Below, in pieces: positions 36,401 to 40,879 of a stretch of DNA of 64,000 nucleotides (within the stretch, counting starts at the first letter, position 1; every line of letters starts with the position of its first letter). The translations under genes and the position numbers were made by a program. The stretch lies in the NCBI RefSeq assembly GCF_036231905.1, contig NZ_JAZARE010000005.1, forward strand, positions 186,001-250,000. The letters are read 5' to 3'. Origin of the DNA: CAMLIZ01 sp036231905 (GTDB lineage Bacteria > Pseudomonadota > Gammaproteobacteria > Burkholderiales > Burkholderiaceae_C). The notes under the pieces are model-generated. The model ran no database searches and had not been told where the DNA came from. It saw nothing but the letters and a program-made list of their open reading frames with translations.

Positions 36401-39286
36401 ACCACCATCACCGACGGCAGCGCCAGCGACACCGACAGCCGCGCCGGCTTCATCGGCGTCACCACCAGTGTCGGCAAGATGGTGATGCAGACCACCGGCA
36501 CCGGCGCGGGCAGCTACACCTACACCTTGAACAAGGCGGCCGACAACAGCGCCTCGGCCAACGACCTGTCCACCACCGAGGTGTTCAACTACACCTCCAA
36601 TGCGACCACCGCGGCACTGCGCGTGAAGGTGGTGGACGACGAACCCCTGGCCTACGACCGCCAGATCGCGGTGTCGCAGGTGCCGCTGCCCAGCTACAAC
36701 CTGGTGCTGGTGCTCGACGTGTCGGGCAGCATGACGGGCGGCTCTTCCGGTGGCGAGGTGCGGCAGGTCAATGCCGACGGCAGCACCACCATCACCACCC
36801 GGCTGGCCATGGCCAAGCAGGCGATGGTGCAGTTGGTGACCGAGTACTTCAACCAGGCGCAAAGCGTGTCGGTGAAGCTCGTCACCTTCTCCGATTCGGC
36901 CACCATCCTCAACGGCAACAACGCCTACACCGACAAGGCCACCCTGATCTCGGCGATCAACGCGATCACCGGCTCCGGCGGCACCAACTACGAGTCGGCC
37001 CTGAGCGCCCTGCAAACCGCCTTCGGCACGGTGGACCAGAGCAAGAACAACGCGTCGTATTTCCTGTCCGATGGCGAGCCGTCGTCCGGCAACACGGCCA
37101 CGGGCCTGGCCAACTACCAGGCCTTCACCACCACCAACAACATCTCGTCGTACGCGGTGGGCGTGGGCACCGGCATCTCCAACACCAGCGCGCTGGACGG
37201 CATCCACAACGTGGACGGCGACGGCGACGGCGTGAAGGACTCGGCCATCATCGTGCCTGACACCAACCAGCTGGGCTCCGCACTGCTGTCCACGGTGCCG
37301 CCAGCCTTCGGCGGCAACCTGGTCACCAACAGCGCGGCGTCCAACGTGCTGGGCGCCGACGGCGGCTACCTGCAGACGGTGACCATCAAGCTGGACAGCA
37401 ACAGCGACGGTGTGCCCGACCAGGACGTGACCTTCACCTACAACAAGGCCACCAACCAGATCAGCCAGAACAGCGCCTTCCTGACCGGCTTCCCGAAAAC
37501 GGGCGACCTGCTCACGCTGGGCACCGGCACCGGCTTCAAGTACGGCACGCTGACACTGAACTTCAGCACCGGCAACTACACCTTCTATACCAACGGCACG
37601 TCGCAGCAGGGCGATGCGTTCACGGTCAAGTACGTGGCACAGGACGGTGACGGTGACATCACGCCCCAGACCACCCTCACCTTCGAGATCGACAACGCCA
37701 AGCCGGTGGCCAGGCCGGACACCGATACGGTGCTGCCCGGCTCCACCCACACCGACGGCAACGTCATCACCGGCCTGGACACCGATGGCGGCCTTTCGCT
37801 GGGCAGCCGCCTTGCCAGCTTCTCGTCCAAGGGCAGCGGCGTGGACACCACGGTGGACAACGCGCAGGTGAGCTCCGTGGCCTTCAAGGGGGCCAGCTAC
37901 AACCTGCTGGCCAACAGCTCGGGCTCTGGCACCGGTTTCTCCTACACCATCGCGGCCGGCAAGCTCACCTGGACCGGCACCGACGGCAGCAAGCTGGTGT
38001 TCACGCGCGACGGCTACTACGACTACACGCCGCCGACCGCCTCGGCGCCGCAGGTGACCTACGCCGCCGCGGTGACCACCAACTTCAACACCTCCGGCGG
38101 CGCCACGGCCAACGGCGTGGCACTCACCGGCTTCACCCGCACCGGCGCCACCACCACGCTGAGCTACACCGATTCCAACAACAACGACCGAGACGGTGTG
38201 GGGGTGACCGGTGGCAGCAGCAACAACACCGTGGACAACCTCGAGCGCCTGGTGATCAGCTTCTCGCAGGCCTCACATGCCTACGGCGTGGGCAACGTCA
38301 GCTTCGTCATCGCGCCCGATGCCAGCGACCTGGGCGCCTCGGGTGGTGTGGTCTCGGCGCTGACCTACACGGTGTACGACGTGGCCGGCAACCAGATCGG
38401 CCAGTTCTACAGCTCCTCCGAAGGCACGGTGACCGTGCCGTCCACGCTCACCAACATCGGCTCCATCGAGATCGAGGCCAACAGTGCCGCGAGCGCGCGC
38501 GTGACCAGCGTGTCCTTCGCCGACGTGCAGCTGAACACCGGCGCGGCCGAAGTGGCACCGGTGCAGGTGGGCTACACGCTCACCGACGACCAGGGCGACA
38601 CCAGCAGCTCCACACTCACGCTGAACGTCGCCACCAACAACCTCTTCGGCACTTCGGCCAACGACACGCTGACCGGCACCAATGCCAACGACCGCGTCTG
38701 GGGCGGCGCGGGCAACGACACCATCGCCGGCGGCAGCGGCCACGACATCGTGGACGGCGGCGCCGGCAATGACGCCATCACCGGCGGCGACGGCAACGAC
38801 CTGCTGCGCGGCGGCGCCGGCAACGACACCATCGACGGCGGCAACGGCAACGACATCATCGTGGGCGGCGGCGGCACCGACCTCCTGATCGGCGGCGCGG
38901 GCAGCGACGTGTTCCGCTGGGAGCTGGCCGACCAGGGCACGGCCGGCACGCCGGCCACCGACACCATCCAGGGTTTCGACACGGCGGCCGCATCCGCCGG
39001 CGGCGATGTGCTGGACCTGCGTGACCTGCTGCAAGGCGAAACCGCGGCCGGCTCGGCCACCGGCAACCTCACCAGCTTCCTGCACTTTGCGCAGGTGGGC
39101 TCGGACACGCTGATCCAGATCAGCAGCAAGGGCGGCTTCTCCGGCGGCTTCAATGCCGGCGCGGTGGACCAGACCATCACCCTGCAGAGCGTGGACCTCA
39201 CCGCCGGCGGCCTGCTGCACACCGACCAGCAGATCATCCAGGACCTGATCAACAAGTCCAAGCTGCTGGTGGACGGCGGCGGCTGA
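18419..39286 (+). CDS. lapA: Giant LapA-like type I-secreted repeat adhesin with vWA and RTX domains
   Basis: One uninterrupted frame encodes 6955 residues. Residues 1-100 match the LapA retention module (MPILLQTIKGTVTGLWGVAQ) and end in PAAG at 91-94, a TAAG-type LapG cleavage site. Residues of about 157-5020 are some 47 Ig-like repeats of 99-112 residues in four classes. Three Calx-beta modules (LAINDVSVNEAAGTATFTV and relatives) and cadherin-like modules follow to about 6080. A von Willebrand A domain holds a MIDAS, with DVSGSM starting at D6100, a threonine in GGTNYESAL and an aspartate in LSDGEPS. RTX nonapeptides (GGAGNDTI type) lie at about 6755-6830 and a T1SS target region ends in LLVDGGG. 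I noticed no cysteine. By family it is a calcium-stabilised adhesin held in the TolC-type pore until LapG cuts it. Repeat number could be mis-assembled. Confidence 0.95.
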   Translation: MPILLQTIKGTVTGLWGVAQVKGADGVVRMLKLGDVVHKGEAILTSQDGIVQLTPEDEGTAVAVAAKPAVPGTDLDETIAQIERGDQQAVPAAGLAADGGGGLTPGLRVDRITESVSGGGGPAPAADVNTPAVTFAGGNPAARPADTATPDAAPAPTVGLSASAATAAEGGAVVYTATVSTPVTGSPLVLTLSNGQTITIPVGQNTGTSAPFVLRNDDAYAQGDQTVSVDIVSATGGGFPTLTASSTAATTVTDDLDATTVTLSASAGTVTEGGAIVYTATVNNPVTGAPLVITLSNGQTIAIPVGQSSANSAPFAVRADDAYGEGNQTVTTGIASTSGGNYEALTTASTASTVVTDDADVTTVSLSATPSVAEGGTITYTATLSQAALTPVTVTLSNGATIAIAAGQASGSTSVAAPSDDVYVDAGTVSATISSATGGGFETLTANPAAASTSVTDTVDNTTVSLSGSGSVAEGASGSYTVSLNAPAQTAVTVNLAYSGTAADGSDFTGVASVTIAAGASSANFSIATVDDAAAEGSESFTVSLVSASGGNFEALALNGTASSVTTTVVDNDVSVLSLAATPSITEAGGTIVYTASLTQAPVSDLTVTLSNGQTITVLAGQTSGSVSVPFAPADDVYVDASTVSASITGTSGGGILLSVDPTPATTSITDTIDATTVTLTASANTVAEGGTIIYTASVNNPVTGSPLVVTLSNGQTITIPVGQSSANSAAFAVRADDAYAQGDQTVTASITSTSGGNYEALTTTSTASTVVTDDGDATVVTLSASTNTVAEGGSIVYTVAVNNPVAGAPLVVTLSNGQTITIPVGQSSANSAAFAVRADDAYAQGNQTVTTSITSTSGGNYEALTTTSTASTVVTDDGDATVVTLTASTNSVVEGGSITYSAAVNNPVAGTPLVITLSNGQTITIPVGQSSASSAAFPVRADDAYAQGNQTVTTGIASTSGGNYEALTTTSTASTVVTDDADATTVSLSATPSVAEGGTITYTATLSQAALTPVNVTLSNGATIAIAAGQTSGSTSVAAPSDDVYVDGGTVTATITAATGGGFESLTANPAAASTSVTDTVDTTTVSLSGSGSVAEGVAGSYTVSLNAPAQTAVTVTLAYTGTAADGSDFTGVASVTIAAGASSANFSVATLDDALAEGSESFTVSLVSASGGNFEALALNGTASSVTTTVVDNDVSVLSLTATPSITEAGGTIVYTASLTQAPVSDLTVTLSNGQTITVLAGQTSGSVSVPFAPADDVYVDASTVSASITGTSGGGILLSVDPTPATTAITDTIDATTVTLTASANTVAEGGSIIYTASVNNPVTGSPLVVTLTNGQTITIPVGQSAGDSTPFAVRADDAYAQGNQTITAGIASTSGGNYEALTTTSTASTTVTDDGDVTTVTLAATASVAEGGVIAYTATLSQAALTPVSVTLSNGATISIAAGQTSGTTTVAAPTDDVYLDAGSVSATITAATGGGFESLVADPGAAVTTVTDTPDATTVTLTASANTVAEGGAIVYTATVNNPVTGSPLVVTLTNGQTITIPVGQAMGNSAPFAVRPDDADTQGNQTLTTGIASTAGGNYEALVATSTASTTVTDDGDITTVTLTASANTASEGGSIVYTAAVNNPVAGSPLVITLSNGQTITIPVGQSSASSAAFAVRADDAYAQGNQTVTASISSASGGNYEALTTASTASTVVTDDGDTTVVTLTASTNTVAEGGSIVYTVAVNNPVTGTPLVVTLSNGQTITIPVGQSSANGAAFAVRGDDAYAQGNQTVTTSIASTSGGNYEALTTTSTASTVVTDDGDATVVTLTASANTLAEGGSIVYTAAVNNPVTGTPLVITLSNGQTITIPVGQSSANSAAFAVRADDAYAQGNQTVTTSIASTSGGTYEALTTTSTASTVVTDDGDATVVTLTASTNTVAEGGSIVYTAAVNNPVTGTPLVITLSNGQTITIPVGQSAADSTPFAVRADDAYAQGNQTVTTSIASTSGGNYEALTTTSTASTVVTDDSDATTVTLSATPTVAEGGSIVYTATLDQAALTPVSVTLSNGATITIAAGQTSGTTTVAAPTDDVYVDAGTVTATITAATGGGFENLVVNPAAASTSVTDTVDTTTVSLSGSGSVAEGASGSYTVSLNAPAQTAVTVNLAYTGTAADGSDFTGVASVTIAAGASSANFSIATLDDALAEGSESFTVSLVSASGGNFEALALNGAASSVTTTVVDNDVSVLSLAATPSITEAGGTIVYTASLTQAPVSDLTVTLSNGQTITVLAGQTTGSVSVPFAPADDVYVDATTVSATVTSTSGGGILLSVDPTPATTAITDTIDATTVTLTASTNTVAEGGSIVYTAAVNSPVTGTPLVVTLSNGQTITIPVGQSAADSTPFAVRADDAYAQGNQTVTTSIASTSGGNYEALTTTSTASTVVTDDSDATTVTLSATPTVAEGGSIVYTATLDQAALSPVSVTLSNGATITIAAGQTSGTTTVAAPTDDVYVDAGTVTATITAATGGGFENLVVNPAAASTSVTDTVDTTTVSLSGSGSVAEGVAGSYTVSLNAPAQTAVTVTLAYTGTAADGSDFTGVASVTIAAGSSSADFSIATLDDAAAEGSESFTVSLVSASGGNFEALALNGAASSVTTTVVDNDVSVLSLAATPSITEAGGAIVYTASLTQAPVSDLAVTLSNGATITVLAGQTSGSVSVPFAPADDVYLDASTVSASISGTSGGGILLSVDPTPATTAITDTINATTVTLTASANTVAEGGSIVYTAAVNSPVTGSPLVITLSNGQTITIPVGQSAADSTPFAVRADDAYAQGNQTVTTSIASTSGGNYEALTTTSTASTEVTDDGDATVVTLTASANTVAEGGSIVYTAAVNNPVAGSPLVLTLSNGQTITIPVGQSSASSAAFAVRADDAYAQGNQTVTTSITAASGGSYEALTTTSTASTVVTDDSDATVVTLTASAGTVVEGGSIVYTATVNNVVTGAPLVVTLTNGQSITIPVGQSSADSTPFAVRADDAYAQGNQTVTAGIASASGGNYEALATTSTASTIVTDNSDATTVTLSAVSSVVEGGSIVYTASVNNPVTGSPLVVTLTNGQTITIPVGQSSADSAPFAVRADDAYAQGNQTVTTGIASTSGGTYESLVTASSASTVVTDDSDVTTVTLSATPTVAEGGSIVYTATLDQAALTPVSVTLSNGATITIAAGRTSGTVAVAAPGEDVYVDADTVSATITGATGGGFENLAVNPAAASTSVTDTVDTTTVSLSGSGSVAEGASGSYTVSLDAPAQTAVTVNLAYSGTAADGSDFTGVASVTIAAGASSANFSIATLDDAAAEGSESFTVSLVSASGGNFEALALNGAASSVTTTVVDNDVSVLSLAATPSITEAGGAIVYTASLTQAPVTDLTVTLSNGQVITVLAGQTSGSVSVPFAPADDVYVDATTVSATVTGTSGGGILLSVDPTPATTAITDTIDATTVTLTASANTVAEGGSIVYTAAVNSPVTGSPLVVTLSNGQTITIPVGQSFADSTPFAVRADDAYAQGNQTVTTSITSTSGGNYEALTTTSTASTVVTDDGDATVVTLTASTNTVAEGGSIVYTAAVNSPVTGSPLVVTLSNGQTITIPVGQSSANSAAFPIRADDAYTQGSQTVTTSISSTSGGNYEALTTTSTASTTVTDDGDATVVTLTASVNTVAEGGSIFYTAAVNNPVTGSPLVVTLSNGQTITIPVGQSSANSAAFAVRADDAYAQGNQTVTTSIASTSGGNYEALTTTSTASTVVTDDGDATVVTLTASANTVTEGGSIVYTAAVNNPVAGSPLLVTLSNGQTITIPVGQSSANSAAFPVRADDAYAQGNQTVTTGIASTSGGNYEALTTTSTASTVVTDDADATTVSLSATPSVAEGGTITYTATLSQAALTPVSVTLSNGATIAIAAGQTSGSTSVAAPSDDVYVDAGTVTATITAATGGGFESLAVNPAAASTSVTDTVDTTTVSLSGSSSVAEGASGTYTVSLNAPGQTAVTVNLAYSGTAADGSDFTGVASVTIAAGASSANFSIATLDDALAEGSESFTVSLVSASGGNFEALALNGTASSVTTAVVDNDVSVLSLAATPSITEAGGTIVYTASLTQAPVSDLTVTLSNGQTITVLAGQTSGSVSVPFAPADDVYVDASTVSATVKGTSGGGILLSVDPTAATTAIADTIDATTLTLTASANTVAEGGSIVYTATVNNPVTGSPLVITLTNGQSITIPVGQSSANSAAFAVRADDAYAQGNQTLTTGIASTSGGNYEALTTSSTASTTVTDDGDASVVTLTASANTVAEGGSIVYTAAVNNPVTGSPLVITLSNGQTITIPVGQSSANSTAFAVRADDAYAQGNQTVTTSISSTTGGNYETLTTTSTAATVVTDDADATVVTLTASTNTVAEGGSIVYTAAVNNPVTGTPLVITLNNGQTITIPVGQSSANSTAFPVRADDAYAQGNQTITTSISSTSGGNYEALTTTSTASTTVTDDGDATTVTLTASANTVAEGGSIVYTATVNNPVTNSPLVITLSNGQTITIPVGQSSANSAAFLVRADDAYAQGNQTVTTSISSTAGGNYEALTTTSTASTVVTDDGDATVVTLTASANTVAEGGSIVYTAAVNNPVTGSPLVITLSNGQTITIPVGQSSANSAAFAVRADDVYAQGNQTVTASIASTSGGNYEALTTTSTASTVVTDDGDATVVTLTVSANTVAEGGSIVYTAAVNNPVTGSPLVITLSNGQTITIPVGQSSANSAAFAVRADDAYAQGNQTVTTSISSTSGGNYEALTTTSTASTVVTDDADATVVTLTASTNSVVEGGSITYTAAVNNAVTGTPLVITLTNGQTITIPVGQSSASSTAFTVRADDAYAQGNQTVTTGIASTSGGTYEALTTTSTASTVVTDDADATTVSLSATPSVAEGGTITYTATLSQAALTPVSVTLSNGATIAIAAGQTSGSTSVAAPSDDVYVDAGTVSATISSATGGGFEVLTTNPAAATTSVTDTINPTTVNLSGAVNIVEGNSGSYTVTLSSPAQGAAVTVNLAYSGTAANGTDYTGVATVTIPAGASSASFNLATIDDALAETGEQFTVTVTSASGGSFESLVPGSSASVTTSITDEATPDTVLVSLSGPATVTEGSTTTAYTVSLTQPAATAVTVNLTYSGTAGNGTDYTQVVSVTIPAGASSATFTLPTTGDTLDEPNETIVLSLGSVSGGGFEAIAVNGAASSVTTTIVDDDPTPSLAINDVSVNEAAGTATFTVTLSAVSGQTVTVGFNTSNGTATAGSDYTAATGTLTFAPGVTSQTITVPVLNDAVFEGAETFNVNLTGPTNATIADNLGVGTIRDDGTGTGGTDNDTPALSVSSPTVVESGGFAQFTVALSNASASATTVSLGTTAGTATSGADYSTALEVSTDGGANWTAASSATIAAGATSVLVRVPITSDALDEANETFTLTATRTAGTTSNGSATGTATITDDDPLPALAINDVSINEAAGTATFTVTLNAASGQTVTVGYNTSNGTATAGSDYTAASGTLTFGPGVVSQTITVPITNDTATEASETFNVNLASPTNATIADNLGVGTIVDNDAPPAIDLDGNNSTATGTAFVTSYTENGSGVSIADADLSITDVDSSTLTGATVTLTNRQAGDLLNLGANVGGVTAAITTSTASTVTITLSGSGTLAEYTQRLQNITFSSTSDTPSTTPRTINISVTDGQSSSNTATTTVNVIAVNDLPTGRDVTLTATEDTARVFTTADFLMNDAEDGTNVAPTSVRIDTLPDNGSIYLNGVLVTAGQVVTAAQITAGQLTYEPGFNANGSAYASFSFSVRDSGGGFDTVPNTATINVTAVNDGAPVASADAFTTTLGTPVIISQAQLLANDVLPDHATLTAVSAGTGGTLVNNGNGTYTFTPSAIGNGSFTYTLTDEDGQTSTGTVTVNTVAAVDDLATVHESALSAGTGGGTTTASGNVLTNDGGGTQVNSVSFNGTTITDGSASDTDSRAGFIGVTTSVGKMVMQTTGTGAGSYTYTLNKAADNSASANDLSTTEVFNYTSNATTAALRVKVVDDEPLAYDRQIAVSQVPLPSYNLVLVLDVSGSMTGGSSGGEVRQVNADGSTTITTRLAMAKQAMVQLVTEYFNQAQSVSVKLVTFSDSATILNGNNAYTDKATLISAINAITGSGGTNYESALSALQTAFGTVDQSKNNASYFLSDGEPSSGNTATGLANYQAFTTTNNISSYAVGVGTGISNTSALDGIHNVDGDGDGVKDSAIIVPDTNQLGSALLSTVPPAFGGNLVTNSAASNVLGADGGYLQTVTIKLDSNSDGVPDQDVTFTYNKATNQISQNSAFLTGFPKTGDLLTLGTGTGFKYGTLTLNFSTGNYTFYTNGTSQQGDAFTVKYVAQDGDGDITPQTTLTFEIDNAKPVARPDTDTVLPGSTHTDGNVITGLDTDGGLSLGSRLASFSSKGSGVDTTVDNAQVSSVAFKGASYNLLANSSGSGTGFSYTIAAGKLTWTGTDGSKLVFTRDGYYDYTPPTASAPQVTYAAAVTTNFNTSGGATANGVALTGFTRTGATTTLSYTDSNNNDRDGVGVTGGSSNNTVDNLERLVISFSQASHAYGVGNVSFVIAPDASDLGASGGVVSALTYTVYDVAGNQIGQFYSSSEGTVTVPSTLTNIGSIEIEANSAASARVTSVSFADVQLNTGAAEVAPVQVGYTLTDDQGDTSSSTLTLNVATNNLFGTSANDTLTGTNANDRVWGGAGNDTIAGGSGHDIVDGGAGNDAITGGDGNDLLRGGAGNDTIDGGNGNDIIVGGGGTDLLIGGAGSDVFRWELADQGTAGTPATDTIQGFDTAAASAGGDVLDLRDLLQGETAAGSATGNLTSFLHFAQVGSDTLIQISSKGGFSGGFNAGAVDQTITLQSVDLTAGGLLHTDQQIIQDLINKSKLLVDGGG
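18674..18703 (+). other. LapG-type cleavage site of the adhesin retention module
   Basis: The coding segment for QQAVPAAGLA includes PAAG at residues 91-94, with the expected cut between the two alanines. It follows the compact N-terminal module and precedes a flexible Gly/Pro/Ala-rich linker, the same position as TAAG in Pseudomonas LapA. Confidence 0.7.
18890..33480 (+). repeat. Array of about 47 Ig-like repeats in four classes inside the adhesin gene
   Basis: I count about 27 class A units (103 residues, 309 nt; typical YTAAVNNPVTGSPLV, ending TVVTDDGD), 8 class B (about 99 residues; TLSQAALTPVSVTLSNGATI), 6 conserved class C (about 112 residues, Calx-beta-like; GTAADGSDFTGVASVTIAAG) and 6 class D (about 101 residues; SLTQAPVSDLTVTLSNGQTI). 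B, C and D nearly always travel as one B-C-D cassette, found near 19.5, 21.4, 24.5, 25.7, 27.9 and 30.1 kb, with runs of class A between. One lone B is near 22.6 kb and another ends the array near 33.2 kb. The acidic DDGD/DND linkers are probable calcium sites between domains. Confidence 0.9.
24301..26943 (+). repeat. 1251-bp A-B-C-D superunit in tandem
   Basis: The sequence starting CCAGAGCGCTGCTGACAGCA at 24301 recurs at 25552 and again at 26803, both offsets being exactly 1251 nt (417 codons). Two full superunits and a partial third (to about 26943) are present. Identity is very high at the start of each unit and patchy within, so duplication was followed by exchange with other copies. Confidence 0.85.
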
Positions 39287-39382
39287 CTGGAGCCCCCGGC
39301 CGTCGGGCGGCCGCCCCCCGTGGGGGCTACGAAACGCGGCCGGGCAACCCGTCCGCGTTTCGCTCGTTTCATGACCACTGTC

Positions 39383-39414
39383 CCTGGCCGCTGCGCGGCC
39401 TGTCCCAGGGGGAC
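39383..39414. repeat. Direct repeat copy 1 with internal GGCCGC/GCGGCC hairpin
   Basis: The 32-nt segment beginning CCTGGCCGCTGCGCGGCC and ending CAGGGGGAC recurs at 39479-39509 with one C deleted. Each copy folds on itself (GGCCGC-TGC-GCGGCC). Confidence 0.7.
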
Positions 39415-39478
39415 TCCCGCCCCGTGGGGGCGGGTTAGGGTGGGGCCCCATTTCACCCGCAGGGATGCGCCAGCATCC

Positions 39479-39509
39479 CCTGGCCGCTGCGCGGCTGTCC
39501 CAGGGGGAC
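39479..39509. repeat. Direct repeat copy 2
   Basis: This 31-nt near-identical copy of 39383-39414 lies directly against the amiC stop codon. It differs by one missing C. Confidence 0.7.
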
Positions 39510-39511
39510 GC

Positions 39512-40879
39512 TCAGAGTGTCCTGTTGCGTACGAGGTGCGGGTTCTTCGCGAAGTAGCGCTTGATGCCGCTGGCCAGCGCGGTGACCAGTTCCGCCTGGT
39601 AGCCGGCGTCGCGCAGCTTCGCTTCTTCCTCAGGATTGGAGATGAACGCGGTCTCCACCAGGATGGACGGGATGTCGGGCGCCTTGAGCACCGCGAATCC
39701 CGCCTGCTCCACGCTGCCCTTGTGCAGCTTGCCCACCTTGCCGATCTGGCCCAGCACCTCGTTGCCCACGCGCAGGCTGTCCTTGATCTGCGCGGTGGTG
39801 CTCATGTCGATCAGCGCCCGCAACACTGTCGCGTCGGCGGCTTTCACGTTCACGCCACCCACCAGGTCGGCGGCGTTTTCCTTGTTGGCCAGCCAGCGCG
39901 CCGCGCTGCTGGAGGCACCGTTCTGCGACAGCGCAAACACCGAGGCGCCACGCGCCTGCGGCGTGATGAAAGCGTCGGCGTGGATGGAGACGAACAGGTC
40001 GGCCTGCACGCGGCGCGCCTTGCGCACCCGCTCGTGCAGCGGCACGAAGAAGTCGTCGTCGCGCGTGAGCATCGCGCGCATGCCCTTCTGCGCATTGAGC
40101 GCATCGCGCAGCTTCAGCGCGATCTGCAGCACCACGTCCTTCTCGCGCAGCCCGCTGGGGCCGACGGCGCCGGGGTCCTCACCGCCGTGGCCCGGGTCCA
40201 GCGCCACCACGATCAGCCGGTCCACCCGGTCCAGCAGGCCGGGTGACGGCGGGGGTGGAGGAACGGGGGTCTTGGTTTCGGGCGGGGCCGAGGCAGCGGA
40301 GGCCGGCGCAGCGGGCCGGCGCGGCTCGGGCAGGCCGGGTTTGATCTCCATGCGACCGATGAACTCGCCCAGCGCGTCCTGCACCGACTTGGCCGCTTCC
40401 TTCTCCGCCTGCTCCTTCTCCTGGATGAGCGTGAGCAGCGGGTCGCGCTCCTGCGTGGGGTACAGGTCGAACACCAGGCGGTGCTGGTAGGCCGCCACCG
40501 GCGCCAGCGCAAACTGCTGGGGCGCGGTCGGCTGCTTCAGGTCGATCACCAGGCGCACCACGCGGGGCTGGTTCTGCCCAATGCGCACGCCGCCGATGAA
40601 GGGGTCGTCCGCCCTCACCTTGCCCACCAGGTCGCGCAGCGCGGGGCTCAGCTCCAGGCCGTCGATGTCCACCACCAGGCGGTCGGGGGCGCTCACCAGC
40701 TGGTGGCGTGCGCTGAGCGCCTGGTCGGATTCGATGGTGACGCGGGTGTACTCCTCCGCCGGCCACACCCGCACCGCCACGATGCTCGCGCCGCGGGCGA
40801 TCTGCGATGCCCCCAGCAGTAGCACCAGGGAGCCCATGCGCTGAACGGCCTGGCGCCGGCTGATGGTCGCCCGGCTCAA
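39512..40879 (-). CDS. amiC: N-acetylmuramoyl-L-alanine amidase with AMIN domain (AmiC type)
   Basis: It cleaves the amide bond between muramic acid and the stem peptide during daughter-cell separation. The 455-residue product opens with SRATISRRQAVQRMGSLVLL, resembling a Tat signal with SRRQ as in E. coli AmiC. An AMIN septum-targeting domain (about 40-140), a Pro/Ala-rich linker and the Amidase_3 domain follow. Zinc ligands are visible in LDPGHGGEDPGA (His), REKDVVL (Glu) and SIHADAF (His), with the catalytic glutamate in ILVETAFISN. I place the start at a TTG overlapping the tsaE stop (TTGA), preceded by GGAGG 7 nt upstream; a longer form is possible but improbable. Confidence 0.9.
   Translation of the reverse strand: MSRATISRRQAVQRMGSLVLLLGASQIARGASIVAVRVWPAEEYTRVTIESDQALSARHQLVSAPDRLVVDIDGLELSPALRDLVGKVRADDPFIGGVRIGQNQPRVVRLVIDLKQPTAPQQFALAPVAAYQHRLVFDLYPTQERDPLLTLIQEKEQAEKEAAKSVQDALGEFIGRMEIKPGLPEPRRPAAPASAASAPPETKTPVPPPPPSPGLLDRVDRLIVVALDPGHGGEDPGAVGPSGLREKDVVLQIALKLRDALNAQKGMRAMLTRDDDFFVPLHERVRKARRVQADLFVSIHADAFITPQARGASVFALSQNGASSSAARWLANKENAADLVGGVNVKAADATVLRALIDMSTTAQIKDSLRVGNEVLGQIGKVGKLHKGSVEQAGFAVLKAPDIPSILVETAFISNPEEEAKLRDAGYQAELVTALASGIKRYFAKNPHLVRNRTL

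Larger units (their letters stand above)
39287..39511. terminator. Convergent intergenic region rich in hairpins
   Basis: This 225-nt spacer separates the adhesin from amiC, which converge here. It contains an AGCCCCC/GGGGGCT inverted repeat right after the adhesin stop and a hairpin CCCGCCCC-GT-GGGGGCGGG at 39416-39434. The two direct repeats listed separately are also here. No T-run is present, so termination would be hairpin- or Rho-assisted. Confidence 0.5.

Noticed and set aside
35474..37750. Long minus-strand open frames opposite the adhesin C-terminal region
   Set aside because: They are antisense shadows caused by high G+C and biased codon use. They show no recognisable domain, whereas the plus strand encodes clear cadherin-like and vWA modules.
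18419..39286. RTX cytotoxin identity for the giant protein
   Set aside because: There are only a few RTX repeats at the extreme C-terminus, no acylation or pore-forming region and no acyltransferase gene. Retention module, LapG site and adhesive repeats fit an adhesin.
39287..39511. Possible insertion-sequence ends around the twin repeats
   Set aside because: The repeats are direct, only 65 nt apart, contain no transposase sequence and show no target duplication.
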